DNA from: JADLDB01 sp040752975
GTDB lineage: Bacteria > Myxococcota > Myxococcia > Myxococcales > Myxococcaceae
Direction: 5' to 3'
Length of the DNA: 64,000 nucleotides
Assembly (NCBI GenBank): GCA_040752975.1
Contig: JBFMHF010000014.1
Location: 6,865 to 70,864, forward strand
Under the pieces are notes generated by a model that was not told where the DNA came from, did not search any database, and saw nothing but the letters and a program-made list of their open reading frames with translations. A program made the position numbers and the translations under genes. Shown here one piece after another: positions 1-9,580 of this stretch (position 1 is the first letter of the stretch; each line of letters opens with the position of its first letter).

Positions 1-1
1 C

Positions 2-787
2 AAGCGCGCCTGGGTGCACAACGCGCTCGACTACACCGTGTCCGTCATCGAGAACCGCGGCGGCGCGTTGATCGAGTCCGAGGTGATCCCCTTCGATCGC
101 TCGCCGCTGCCGCCCGACGTCGATCGCGGGCGGAGGCTCTTCTACTCGGCGGTCGATCCGCGCCTCACCGAGCCCGAGTTCGGCGGCGTCTCCTGCTCGA
201 GCTGCCACCCCGACGGCCGCACCGATGGGCTGTCGTGGGTCCTCCCGCAGCGCACGCCGGAGGCTCCCTGGCAGGCGCCCGGCACCTGGCCTGCCCGCAA
301 CACCCCCGCGCTGTGGGGCGTCACCCGCACGGCGCCCTACCACTGGGACGGCGCGCTCGCCGATCTCCCGGCCTTCTCTGCCCGCATGGTGTCGCAGATG
401 GGCGGCTTCGGGCTCGACGAGAGAGAGGTGAGCGATCTCACCGCGTACCTCTCCACCGTGCAGCTCCCCGACAACCCGGCCGCCGGGCTCCTCGCACCGG
501 GCCTCGTCGCGCGAGGAGAGGCGCTCTTCGCCGAGCGCTGCACGTCGTGCCACGCGGGGGACGCGCTCACCGACGGGCGGACCCACCGCGACGCGATCTC
601 CGGCGTCGCGCTCGATACGCCATCGCTGCAGGGCGTCTTCGCGTCGGCGCCGTACCTGTCGGACGGCTCGCGCGCGACGCTCCGCAACGTCCTCCTGGAT
701 CCCCGGCCCACCATCGCCTCCCACAACCTGGCGGGCCTGAGCTCAGCAGACCTCGACGCGGTGGAAGCCTTCCTCCGCACGAAGTGA
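2..787 (+). CDS. Dihaem cytochrome c (MauG/CcpA-like) C-terminal part, 5'-truncated by the window
   Basis: The reading frame is open to the first base, so this is the last 261 residues of a longer protein; the GTG at 14 is unlikely to be the true start. Two haem-binding CxxCH motifs are visible (CSSCH near base 194, CTSCH near base 540), separated by a segment with RTAPYHWDG, and followed by SAPYLSDGS. This is the arrangement of the dihaem cytochrome c peroxidase/MauG family, which acts in the periplasm. The same segment forms the C-terminal part of the complete lipoprotein at 25368-27401 (LRTAPYHWSGE, TAPYLHDGT), so the missing N-terminus is probably a YVTN-type beta-propeller with a lipoprotein signal. 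Electron donor and substrate cannot be told from the sequence. Confidence 0.85.
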   Translation, partial: KRAWVHNALDYTVSVIENRGGALIESEVIPFDRSPLPPDVDRGRRLFYSAVDPRLTEPEFGGVSCSSCHPDGRTDGLSWVLPQRTPEAPWQAPGTWPARNTPALWGVTRTAPYHWDGALADLPAFSARMVSQMGGFGLDEREVSDLTAYLSTVQLPDNPAAGLLAPGLVARGEALFAERCTSCHAGDALTDGRTHRDAISGVALDTPSLQGVFASAPYLSDGSRATLRNVLLDPRPTIASHNLAGLSSADLDAVEAFLRTK

Positions 788-901
788 CGCGGGCCGTCAG
801 TAGCCCAGCTCGATGCCGAAGACCGGCGCTCCGCGCTGCATGTCGAGGTGCGTTCATCGCGCGTTTTCGGGCCCCGTGCCACGCCTGTCTTGAGCCCACC
901 C

Positions 902-1909
902 TCACGCCACGCAGGTGAAGTCGCGGAGCTCGACGTAGCCATGCGCTCCCAGCCACCCTCGGATGTCTTCCCGCGCTCCCTTCGCCGCCACGCACGAGAG
1001 CACGTGCCCTTCGCCCGGGCCCGCCAGCGCCTCGGGCGGCACCACCTTCGCTCCGTGAATCGTCTGCCCCAGCTTGCGCGGCGCGAGCTCGACGAAGCGC
1101 TCCACCCGCACGCCCCGGCGCAAGAGCCGCCTGGCGAGGCCCCGCCCCACCTCCGTCGCGCCCCACAGCGTGAGAGGGACTGCGTGGAAGCGCCGCGCCA
1201 GCACCTCGGCCTTCAGGTCCAGATGCCGCTCCAGCGCGTACCGACTGTCCTTCCTGGTGAGGCGGCGATCGTGATCTCTCCAGCGGTGCAGCACCTCGGG
1301 CAGCACGGTCAGCCGATGGCCGCCCTCCAGCAGGCGGAGCCACAGGTCCCAGTCCTCGGGGAAGTCTCCGTCTCGCCAGCCGCCCACCGCCTCCAGCGCG
1401 CTCCGTCGCAGCGTCACCGACGGGTGGCAGAGCGGCGACTCGATCAGCCGATCGCGGAAGACCAGCTCGGGCGAGGTGAGGGACGACAGCCACCGGCCGT
1501 ACGCCTGCAGGTTGGGGCTGGGCGGGCGATCGTCGCGGAAGATCTCCACGCCGGTGCCCACTCCGGACAGGGACCGATCGCCGTCGAGCGCCGCGACGCT
1601 GGCCGCGAGGCGCCCGGGCAGGCTCTCATCGTCGGCGTCCATGCGGGCGATCAGCTCCGCGCGGCACTCGCGCAGCCCGCGCGTCAGCGCGCCGACCAGG
1701 CCCACGCCGTCCGTCTTGACGATCCGGATCCGGGGGTCGCCCGCGCGCAGTCGCTCGAGCTCCGCCCCGGTGCCGTCGACGCTGCCGTCGTCCACCGCGA
1801 CGAGTTCGAAGTCGGTGAAGCTCTGCGCCAGGACGCTCTCGACGGCCGCTCGCACGGTCGCCTCCGCGTCGCGGGCGGGGAGCAGCACGCTGACCCGGGG
1901 CGTCGTCAC
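902..1909 (-). CDS. Glycosyltransferase family 2 with extra C-terminal nucleotide-binding-like domain
   Basis: A 335-residue cytoplasmic GT-A glycosyltransferase. The N-terminus has the family 2 pattern: SVLLPARD, then VAVDDGSVDGTG around residues 38-48, the metal-binding RMDADD at 90-94 and FPEDWDLW further on, where a catalytic acidic residue is expected. About 110 C-terminal residues beginning LTLWGATEVGRGLARRLL are not part of the GT fold and resemble a small Rossmann-like nucleotide-binding segment. Acceptor and donor sugar are unknown. The GTG at 1909 is preferred over an ATG at 1951 because the longer N-terminus carries no domain and a promoter-like TTGTCA-18-AAGAGT ends 6 nt before this GTG. 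It is transcribed away from the TPR gene at 2025. Confidence 0.85.
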   Translation of the reverse strand: MTTPRVSVLLPARDAEATVRAAVESVLAQSFTDFELVAVDDGSVDGTGAELERLRAGDPRIRIVKTDGVGLVGALTRGLRECRAELIARMDADDESLPGRLAASVAALDGDRSLSGVGTGVEIFRDDRPPSPNLQAYGRWLSSLTSPELVFRDRLIESPLCHPSVTLRRSALEAVGGWRDGDFPEDWDLWLRLLEGGHRLTVLPEVLHRWRDHDRRLTRKDSRYALERHLDLKAEVLARRFHAVPLTLWGATEVGRGLARRLLRRGVRVERFVELAPRKLGQTIHGAKVVPPEALAGPGEGHVLSCVAAKGAREDIRGWLGAHGYVELRDFTCVA

Positions 1910-1915
1910 GACGGC

Positions 1916-1945
1916 ACTCTTCCCCTCGCCACAAGCCGTTGACAA
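1916..1945 (-). promoter_or_regulatory. Putative promoter of the glycosyltransferase gene, leaderless arrangement
   Basis: On the minus strand TTGTCA (1945-1940) is followed after 18 nt by AAGAGT (1921-1916). The first is a 5/6 match to the housekeeping -35 element. The hexamer ends only 6 nt before the GTG at 1909, so transcription would begin at about the start codon. Confidence 0.4.
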
Positions 1946-2009
1946 GTCCACGGAGGCGTCTCCGTGCGCGTGGCAGCCCTTCTCCTCCTGCGGCCGCGGG
2001 CGGATCGTC

Positions 2010-2015
2010 TAGGCT
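2010..2015 (+). promoter_or_regulatory. Putative -10 element (TAGGCT) close to the start codon
   Basis: TAGGCT lies 9 nt before the ATG at 2025 and no ribosome-binding site is present. The ten bases GATCGTCTAG here recur before the gene starting at 22392. No convincing -35 hexamer is visible. Confidence 0.35.
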
Positions 2016-2024
2016 TTCGACGCG

Positions 2025-5000
2025 ATGTCCACGGACCCGAGCGCCCGCACGCTCAGCGATCTCTCCGGCGAGAAGGCGATGGAGACCGTCCAGTCCGAGC
2101 CCGTCGCGCCGGCGGTCAAGGGCGTGGTGGACATGCACCGCAAGATCGCCGCGCGGCTGCTGGCCGAGGGGGCGCCGGTGCGGGCCTTCAACGAGCTGGT
2201 GCGCGCCAGCCGCGCCGTCACCATGAATCGCCGCCTCGCGTCTTCGCTGACACGGATGGCTCTGGTGGCGCAGACCTACGGCCCAGCCATGCTGGTGCTC
2301 AACCAGGGCCTCGATGAGTGCGAGGGCTCCGAGCGCCACGCCGTGCTGCGCCAGCTGGCCCGCCTCACCCGCCGCGCCGGCAACCTCGAGGAGAGCCGGG
2401 AGGCGCTGGTCCAGTTGCTCGCCGAGCGCCCGGGCGACCGCCGCGCGCGCGCCGTCCTCAACGCGCTGCTCGAACGGGAGGGCCGCTGGGACGAGCTCGA
2501 CGCGTCACTGGAGAAGGAGATCAAAGAAGCGCTCAAGCGTGGGGCGCTCTTCGCCGCCTCCCGTGCCTCCCTTCGGCGGGCGCGCTTGTGGGACGAGCAG
2601 AAGCAGGACGCCGGGCGCGCCGCGCTCCGGTACGGCCAGGCAGCCCAGTACGCCGAGCAGGCCTCACGCTTCGTCCACGCCTTCCCCCTGCGGCTCCTCT
2701 GGCTGCGCGCCCTGAAGAAGAGCAACCCGCCGAAGCGGGCCCTGGACGAAGGCGTGAAGCTGGTGCTGGCCGCCGGAGAGCGCGCGGGCCAGGCGGCGCG
2801 CGCGAAGGCCTTCCTGGCGGAGCTGAGCCTGTCAGCCGAGCCCGACGCCGTCGCGGAGCGTCCGACGGCCAGCCTGGAGACCTCGCCCGTGGTGGACGTG
2901 GTGCCGGAACCCGGCGCCCCCCCGCCCCCCGCGCCGCCGCGGCGCGTTTCGACGCAGATCGAGCTCATGGCCATCGCGGACGACGTGGCGCGCATCGGCA
3001 AGGCCGCCGCCGAGGTGGCCGCGGTGTTGTCGGCGGCAGCGCGCGAAGGGCCGGATCCCCAGGCCGCGAAGAAGCTCGAGGCCCACTACATCCAGCGGGG
3101 CGCCTGGCGCGACCTGGCGCGCTTCTACAAGGACGCCATCGCCCGCGCCGCCACGAAGCCCGAGAAGGCGGAGTGGGCCGAGAAGCTGGCCGAGTTGCTC
3201 GAGTCCGAGCTGCAGGACCCCGCAGGCGCCGCGCAGGCCTGGGGCGATGTGGTGTCGGCCACCGGAGACACGCGCGCCGTGTCCGAGCAGGTGCGCCTCC
3301 TCGCCCTGGCGAAGGACACCACCGGGGTGCGCCACGCGCTGGACGAGGGCGTGAAGCGCGCGCAGTCGAACCCGGAGAAGGCGCGGGCGCTGGTGCTGCG
3401 CGCCGAAGAGGCGCTCACCCGGCGCGAGGTGGCGGCCGCGCGGAGGGACTTCGAGGCCGCGCTGGGGCTGGTGCCCAACTACGCGGAGGCCGCGGCCGGC
3501 CTCGCCGAGCTCGCGGCCGTGCAGGGCGACGTGGGGCCTGTCCGCGCGCTGGAGAAGGCGCTGGCCGCCATGCCTCGTCGCGCCAACGGGCGGGGCGAGC
3601 TGTACCGGCGGCTCGCCCGCCTTGCGGGAAGCCCACTGAATGACGCGCGCCTCGCACGAGCCGCGTGGACCGAGGTGCTGGCCGAGCTGCCCGGCGACGA
3701 GGAGGCCACCGCCCAGTTGTTGCAGCTGACGCGCGGGGCCGGCGACGACGCGGCGCTCGAGCAGCAGCTGCGCGACTTCCTCGAGCGGGAGCCACGGGGC
3801 CCGAAGAGCCGCACCGCCTGGCTCGAGCTGGTGGCGCTGTGCGATCGCGCCGGCCGGGGCGCTGACGCGCTCGCGGCCCTCAAGAACGCGGTGCGCTTCG
3901 AGCCGGGGCACCGCGCGGCCTGGCTGGCGTACGCCGACCGTCTCCTGGCCCTCGGTGGGCGCGACGCCGAAGCCGCCTGGGCGCTGGAGCACGCCGCCAC
4001 CGCCACCGAGGATCGTACCCAGCGCCTCGAGCTCTGGCGCCGCCTCGCGCGCCTCACCCGCGAGTCGCTCAGGGACGACGCGAAGGCCGCCACCTTCAGC
4101 CAGCGCGCCGATCGCCTGCAGCAGGAGCTCGCCGCCGAGGCGCCGCCGAAGACCAACACGCTACCGGGTGGGCCGCTGGTGGTGCCCCGGCGCCCCGGCT
4201 TCAAGCCGCTCACGGGTGGGCCGCGGCCCGCGGACTTCGAGGCGGTGGCGAAGCTGCTCCAGGCGCGGGTCGAGGCCGATCCTCCCTCGCGCGCGCACGC
4301 CCGCGTGCCCGATCGCATCGCCCGGCAGCTGGCCGAGCTGGGCCTGTCCGACGAGACGCCCCAGGCGCACTCCCCGGCCGAGCCGGACTCCGTCGAAGAG
4401 GCTGGCCCCACGCGGGAGCTGGAGGTGGACGAGCTCGACGACTCCGCCGAGGCCGCGCCGCCCGACGACACGCCGCTGCCCGACGAGGCGCGCGAGGACC
4501 TCGAGGAGGTGCGGTCCGATGACGTCGAGCCCTCCGTGGAGGAGTGGCGCGACGAGGAGGCGGACGAGGTGGAAGTGTCGCGCGACCTGGGTTCGCTCCC
4601 CGGCGCCCCGCAGGCCGGGCGCGAGGACGACCAGGGCGAGCCGGGTGACGTGGACGCCGCCCCGCCCCGCGCCCCTGCCCCGCGGAGGACCCAGGAGCTG
4701 CCAGTGGCCCTGGGCGATCCCGACGAGGCGGTCCCCCCGTCCTTCGGCCCTTCGCCGTCGAAGGCCCTGTCCGCCGAGCGCAAGGCGCTGTTCGAGCGCG
4801 TGCGGAGCGAGCCGCTGGAGGCCGACGGCTACCGCATGCTGGCCGAGCACTTCGACACCGCGAACGATCCCTCGCGCTCGTCGCTGATGCTGGAGATCGC
4901 CCGCGCCCTGGAGGGCGATCCCAACGCCGCGCCCCGCACGCCGCGGCTGATCCTCAACGCGACGGATCGCGCGGGCCTCAAGCACCCGAGCCTCCGCGGC

Positions 5001-5696
5001 GAGCCCGGTGAGCTGATGGGCCTGGTCGGGGTGGCGCTGTGCCGGCTGTACCCGGCCACGGGAAAGGCCGCGGGCACAGACGAGGAGTTCCACCTCGAGG
5101 CGGGGAAGGGCGCGCGCGCGGCCGCCGATGCGCTGCTGGCGGCAGTGCGGATCCTCGGCCTGCGCGCGCCCGAGGTGTACGTGGCCGAAGATGCCGGCCC
5201 GCCCTTCTCGCTGGTGTACGCAGGCGAGCCGCGCCTGCTCGTGGGCAAGCTGGCGGTGAAGAAGGAGACGGATCCCGCCGAGCTGCGCTTCTTCGCGGGG
5301 CGGGCCCTCTTCACGCAGCTCCCGGAGTTGCTGGCGCTGCGGAACCTGCGGCGCGATCAACTCCTCAAGGGCCTCCAGGTGGTGGCCGACGTGGCCGCAG
5401 GCCGCGCGAAGTCCGCCGAGGCGCGCGTGGTGAAGGAAGCAGTGACGCCCCGCGCGTGGGAACGGGTGCGGGAGCTGATCCAGCGCGTGGGCCGCAAGCT
5501 GAACTACGCGGAGCTGGCGGAAGGCGCGCGCTACTCCTCCAACCGCGCCGGCCTCGTGGTGTGCGGAGGCATCGCGCCGGCGGTGGCGGCCCTTCGGGTC
5601 AAGCGCGCCCTGCCTGCCGAGATGATGGCGCTGGTCCGCTTCGCCGCGTCTGAGCGCTACCTGCAGCTCCGGGGACGGATCGTCCCGCGGAAGTGA
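2025..5696 (+). CDS. Large TPR-repeat protein with acidic linker and conserved-looking C-terminal domain
   Basis: A 1223-residue protein with no signal peptide or membrane segment, so probably cytoplasmic. Helical tetratricopeptide-like repeats rich in Ala, Leu and Arg fill roughly residues 30-265 and 340-710, broken by a Pro-rich stretch near 285-305. Residues about 780-885 are a disordered, strongly acidic linker. The final 300 residues (from about 920) are a separate globular domain of mixed composition, with segments such as LILNATDRAGLKHPSL and FAGRALFTQLPELLALR. TPR scaffolds assemble protein complexes; the partner here is unknown. It is monocistronic, diverging from the glycosyltransferase and converging on the sigma-54 activator. 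I do not recognise a named family for the C-terminal domain. Confidence 0.85.
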   Translation: MSTDPSARTLSDLSGEKAMETVQSEPVAPAVKGVVDMHRKIAARLLAEGAPVRAFNELVRASRAVTMNRRLASSLTRMALVAQTYGPAMLVLNQGLDECEGSERHAVLRQLARLTRRAGNLEESREALVQLLAERPGDRRARAVLNALLEREGRWDELDASLEKEIKEALKRGALFAASRASLRRARLWDEQKQDAGRAALRYGQAAQYAEQASRFVHAFPLRLLWLRALKKSNPPKRALDEGVKLVLAAGERAGQAARAKAFLAELSLSAEPDAVAERPTASLETSPVVDVVPEPGAPPPPAPPRRVSTQIELMAIADDVARIGKAAAEVAAVLSAAAREGPDPQAAKKLEAHYIQRGAWRDLARFYKDAIARAATKPEKAEWAEKLAELLESELQDPAGAAQAWGDVVSATGDTRAVSEQVRLLALAKDTTGVRHALDEGVKRAQSNPEKARALVLRAEEALTRREVAAARRDFEAALGLVPNYAEAAAGLAELAAVQGDVGPVRALEKALAAMPRRANGRGELYRRLARLAGSPLNDARLARAAWTEVLAELPGDEEATAQLLQLTRGAGDDAALEQQLRDFLEREPRGPKSRTAWLELVALCDRAGRGADALAALKNAVRFEPGHRAAWLAYADRLLALGGRDAEAAWALEHAATATEDRTQRLELWRRLARLTRESLRDDAKAATFSQRADRLQQELAAEAPPKTNTLPGGPLVVPRRPGFKPLTGGPRPADFEAVAKLLQARVEADPPSRAHARVPDRIARQLAELGLSDETPQAHSPAEPDSVEEAGPTRELEVDELDDSAEAAPPDDTPLPDEAREDLEEVRSDDVEPSVEEWRDEEADEVEVSRDLGSLPGAPQAGREDDQGEPGDVDAAPPRAPAPRRTQELPVALGDPDEAVPPSFGPSPSKALSAERKALFERVRSEPLEADGYRMLAEHFDTANDPSRSSLMLEIARALEGDPNAAPRTPRLILNATDRAGLKHPSLRGEPGELMGLVGVALCRLYPATGKAAGTDEEFHLEAGKGARAAADALLAAVRILGLRAPEVYVAEDAGPPFSLVYAGEPRLLVGKLAVKKETDPAELRFFAGRALFTQLPELLALRNLRRDQLLKGLQVVADVAAGRAKSAEARVVKEAVTPRAWERVRELIQRVGRKLNYAELAEGARYSSNRAGLVVCGGIAPAVAALRVKRALPAEMMALVRFAASERYLQLRGRIVPRK

Positions 5697-5762
5697 CGCT
5701 GGCCCGGGGGCTGTTCCCGCCACGTCTCGAAGGGCGAGCCGTCGGCAGCCGGTGAGGTCGGT

Positions 5763-7142
<1,380 letters not shown>

Positions 7143-7153
7143 GCAGGCCTCGC

Positions 7154-7170
7154 ACTCTAAGCGGTAGTGT
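7154..7170. promoter_or_regulatory. Back-to-back putative -10 elements for divergent genes
   Basis: Only 38 bases separate the ATG at 7142 (minus) from the ATG at 7181 (plus). TAGAGT reads on the minus strand from 7159 to 7154, and TAGTGT reads on the plus strand from 7165 to 7170. They lie 11 and 10 nt before their respective start codons, so polymerase at one promoter would cover the other. Confidence 0.4.
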
Positions 7171-7180
7171 GCGGTGCGTC

Positions 7181-7798
7181 ATGCCCTTGTCGGTGATCGG
7201 CGGCGACGTGGCGCTGGACTTCTACCTGCGGCGCGCGCCGCGCGGTGCGCCGGTGCTGATCCTCGGGGCCGGGGAAGGGGAGCTGGCGTGCGCGCTGGGG
7301 CGGCGGGGCCACGAGGTGGTGGCGGTCGAGCCGTCGTCGCGGCTCCTGGTGGCGGCGATCGCGCGTCGCGAGGCGGAGGCCCCGGAGGCGTCGATTCGCT
7401 TCGTCAACGCGGATCCCCGCACGGAGCGGCTCGGGCGCCTCTTCCTCGCGGTGTTGCTTCCCCGAAACGCGCTGGCGCTGGCCCGCACGGACGTCGAGCT
7501 GAGAGCGCTCCTTGCGACCATCGAGGCGCACCTGGCGGCGGAAGGGGTTTTTGCGCTGGACGCGCTGGTGGAATCGCCCGCGAGCGAGGCGCGGCTGAAG
7601 GCGGCGCCCCACCTGCTGGGCCGGCAGGACGGCCAGCGCGCGGTGCATCGGCTCGAGCGGGTGGCGGTCGCGGCGGCACGCCTCGACGAGCTGTTGCGGG
7701 ACGTCGGCCTCGAGGCGCGCGAGCGCTACCAGGACTTCATCGGTACGCCCGCGACGGACGAGGCGGAGCTCCAGGTGGTGGTGGGAGGGCGACGATGA
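7181..7798 (+). CDS. Small class I SAM-dependent methyltransferase-like protein
   Basis: A 205-residue protein whose residues near 25-50 match methyltransferase motif I and the following acidic residue (VLILGAGEGELACALGRRG, then VVAVEPSS). The rest is compatible with a small Rossmann methyltransferase, including an FVNADP segment at the expected motif II/III position. Substrate is unknown. I chose the ATG at 7181 rather than the GTG at 7169 because a putative -10 overlaps that GTG. The stop codon overlaps the start of the AgmX-like gene (ATGA at 7795), so the two are translationally coupled. Confidence 0.7.
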   Translation: MPLSVIGGDVALDFYLRRAPRGAPVLILGAGEGELACALGRRGHEVVAVEPSSRLLVAAIARREAEAPEASIRFVNADPRTERLGRLFLAVLLPRNALALARTDVELRALLATIEAHLAAEGVFALDALVESPASEARLKAAPHLLGRQDGQRAVHRLERVAVAAARLDELLRDVGLEARERYQDFIGTPATDEAELQVVVGGRR

Positions 7799-8220
7799 GA
7801 TGGCTCTGCTGCGCGGCGGTGCTGCTCGCACTTCTACCCGGCGCGCGCGCCGCTGCTCCCGAGCCTGACGGTGGCTCGGCTCCGGCGCGCTCGGCGGACA
7901 TGGACGGTGGGGTGGGGGGCGCCATCGACAAGGAGTCGGTTCGGCGCGTCGTCCGGTCGGGCTTCGGCGGGGTGCGGCGCTGCTACGAAGAGTACCTGAC
8001 GCGCACCGGGCTGGACTTCCCTGACGGCAAGCTGGTGATCGACTTCGTGATCGGCGTCGATGGCCGGGTGACGAGCGCCGAACTTCACGAGAGCTCGTCG
8101 TTGAGAGACGAGCGCCTGGCCTCGTGCGTGCTGGCGGTCTTCCGGGGGCTCCGGTTCGTGAAGCCCGTCGGCGGCCCCGTTCACGTCACGTACCCCTTCG
8201 TCTTCAAGTCCGCGGAGTGA
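7795..8220 (+). CDS. Secreted AgmX/PglI C-terminal domain protein
   Basis: A 141-residue protein with a signal peptide (about residues 1-20, ending GARAAA), a short Gly/Ser linker and one AgmX/PglI-type C-terminal domain. The domain shows its typical pattern: RRCYEEYL, DFVIGVDGRVTSAEL, SSLRDERLASCVL and VTYPFVFK, with two conserved cysteines. This domain is TonB-like in fold and common in myxobacteria, where it appears in motility and envelope proteins. It begins at an ATGA overlap with the methyltransferase gene. The same pattern recurs inside the macroglobulin-like protein at 50562-53651. Confidence 0.8.
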   Translation: MRWLCCAAVLLALLPGARAAAPEPDGGSAPARSADMDGGVGGAIDKESVRRVVRSGFGGVRRCYEEYLTRTGLDFPDGKLVIDFVIGVDGRVTSAELHESSSLRDERLASCVLAVFRGLRFVKPVGGPVHVTYPFVFKSAE

Positions 8221-8226
8221 GGCGGC

Positions 8227-8673
8227 TCAGCTCGCGCGCGAGTCGAGGCTGATCGTCACCGGTCCGTCGTTCACCAGCGCCACGTCCATGTGCGCGGCGA
8301 ACACGCCTTCCTGCACGTCGAGCCCCAGCGCGCGGCACTTGTCGCAGAAGAGCGCGTAGAGCCGCTTCGCCTCCTCGGGCGGCATGGCGTCGATGAAGCT
8401 GGGCCTCCGCCCCTTCTTCGTGTCGGCGAAGAGCGTGAACTGGCTCACCGCGAGCAGCGCCTTCGAGGTGTCGAGCAGCGAGCGGTTCATCTTCCCGGCC
8501 TCGTCCTCGAAGATCCGCAGGCCGGAGATCTTGTCCGCCAGGAAATCCACGTCGGCCTCGGCGTCGCCCTTCCCCACGCCGAGCAGCACCAGGAGGCCGG
8601 GGCCGATCTTCCCCGTCACCCGGCCGTCCACCGTCACTGACGCTTCCTTGACCCGCTGGAGAATCGCTCGCAC
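8227..8673 (-). CDS. dtd: D-aminoacyl-tRNA deacylase
   Basis: A 148-residue cytoplasmic enzyme that hydrolyses D-amino acids (and mischarged glycine) from tRNA. Length and motifs fit the family: MRAILQRV at the N-terminus, SQFTLF at 77-82 carrying the active-site region, GRRPSF near 88-94 and NDGPVT at 135-140 holding the Gly-cis-Pro element that enforces chirality. The start is the GTG at 8673; the open frame continues upstream to 8817 but that extension runs into the divergent PhnD-like gene and has no family support. Its 3' end is six bases from the AgmX-like gene. Confidence 0.96.
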   Translation of the reverse strand: MRAILQRVKEASVTVDGRVTGKIGPGLLVLLGVGKGDAEADVDFLADKISGLRIFEDEAGKMNRSLLDTSKALLAVSQFTLFADTKKGRRPSFIDAMPPEEAKRLYALFCDKCRALGLDVQEGVFAAHMDVALVNDGPVTISLDSRAS

Positions 8674-8705
8674 GGGCGCGCACCTTGGCACGAGTCGCCT
8701 GGCCA

Positions 8706-8728
8706 GCGCGAAGGGAGTAGCTTCGCGC
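8706..8728. promoter_or_regulatory. Inverted repeat / hairpin immediately upstream of the PhnD-like gene
   Basis: GCGCGAAG (8706-8713) and CTTCGCGC (8721-8728) form a perfect 8-bp inverted repeat with a 7-nt loop, ending 3 nt before the ATG at 8732. The purine run AAGGGAG (8711-8717) lies across arm and loop, and a possible -10, TAGCTT, at 8718-8723. It could be an operator or, if transcribed, a hairpin masking the start. Confidence 0.45.
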
Positions 8729-8731
8729 GCC

Positions 8732-9580
8732 ATGCACTTCACCAGGCTCCTGGGAGTCGTGGTCGTGGTGATGTCGTGCGGCGCCCTCGCGGCCGATGGA
8801 GGCCTGCCGCGGCTCAAGTGGGTGCTGACGCCCTACCGCACGCCTCTCGAGCTCCAGGCCCGCTACCGGCCGCTGGCGGAGCGCCTCGGGGCCCGCGTCG
8901 GCGTCGAGGTGGAGCTGGAGGTCGCGCCCTCATTCGGGGCCGCGGCCCAGATGCTGCTCGACGGCCGCGCTGACTTCGGAGAGCTGACGCCGTTCGCCTT
9001 CGCCACCGGAATGGAGAAGGGGAAGCTGGTGCCGCTCGCCGCCGACGCGATGGTGGGGCGCCCGGGCAACGGCCTGGTGCTGGTGCGCGCCGACTCCGCG
9101 ATCCGCTCCGTCGAGCAGCTCGCGGGCGTGCGCTTTGGCTTCGTCGACGCGGCGTCCTCCACCGGCTACCTGGGGCCCTGGGCCACGCTGAGGAACAAGG
9201 GCCTGTCTCCGAAGAAGCTGAACTGGCGCTTCGTGGGCACGCACGACGGCGTCCTCGACGAGCTGTCGGCTGGCAGGCTGGACGCCGGGGCGGTCAGCAG
9301 CTTCGCGCTGGAGAACTGGCTCAAGGAGAAGAAGGTCGACGCCTCACGCTTCCGGATCCTGATCGAGACGGCGCGCATGCCCGGCGACGTGCTGTGCGCT
9401 CGGCCCGACCTGTCTCCGGAGACGATCGAGGCGCTGCGCCGCGAGCTGGTGGCCCTCTCATGGGAGAAGCCGGACGATCGCAAGGCGCTCGAGCCCACCG
9501 GCCGCAAGCGCTTCGTGCCTGTGGACGTGAAGGAGTACGGCCAGCTCCTGCGGATCAGCGCGTGGATCGAGGCGAACTGA
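8732..9580 (+). CDS. PhnD-like phosphate/phosphonate ABC transporter substrate-binding protein
   Basis: A 282-residue periplasmic binding protein. After a signal peptide (residues 1-20, ending GALAA) comes the PhnD fold: WVLTPYRTPLELQARYRPLAE, then the family pattern GRADFGELTPFAFATG, GNGLVLVRADS, and GVRFGFVDAASSTGYLGPWA. Members bind phosphonates, phosphite, phosphate or other oxyanions and hand them to an ABC permease, or act as sensor modules. No permease or ATPase gene is adjacent, so this is an orphan binding protein of unknown ligand. The ATG at 8732 sits just after an inverted repeat. Its last 26 bases overlap the convergent photolyase gene. Confidence 0.85.
   Translation: MHFTRLLGVVVVVMSCGALAADGGLPRLKWVLTPYRTPLELQARYRPLAERLGARVGVEVELEVAPSFGAAAQMLLDGRADFGELTPFAFATGMEKGKLVPLAADAMVGRPGNGLVLVRADSAIRSVEQLAGVRFGFVDAASSTGYLGPWATLRNKGLSPKKLNWRFVGTHDGVLDELSAGRLDAGAVSSFALENWLKEKKVDASRFRILIETARMPGDVLCARPDLSPETIEALRRELVALSWEKPDDRKALEPTGRKRFVPVDVKEYGQLLRISAWIEAN

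Noticed and set aside
235..1493. Long open frames on both strands across the cytochrome and glycosyltransferase genes
   Set aside because: High GC leaves many stop-free shadow frames; these translate to Arg/Gly/Pro-rich sequence without motifs, while the chosen frames show family motifs.
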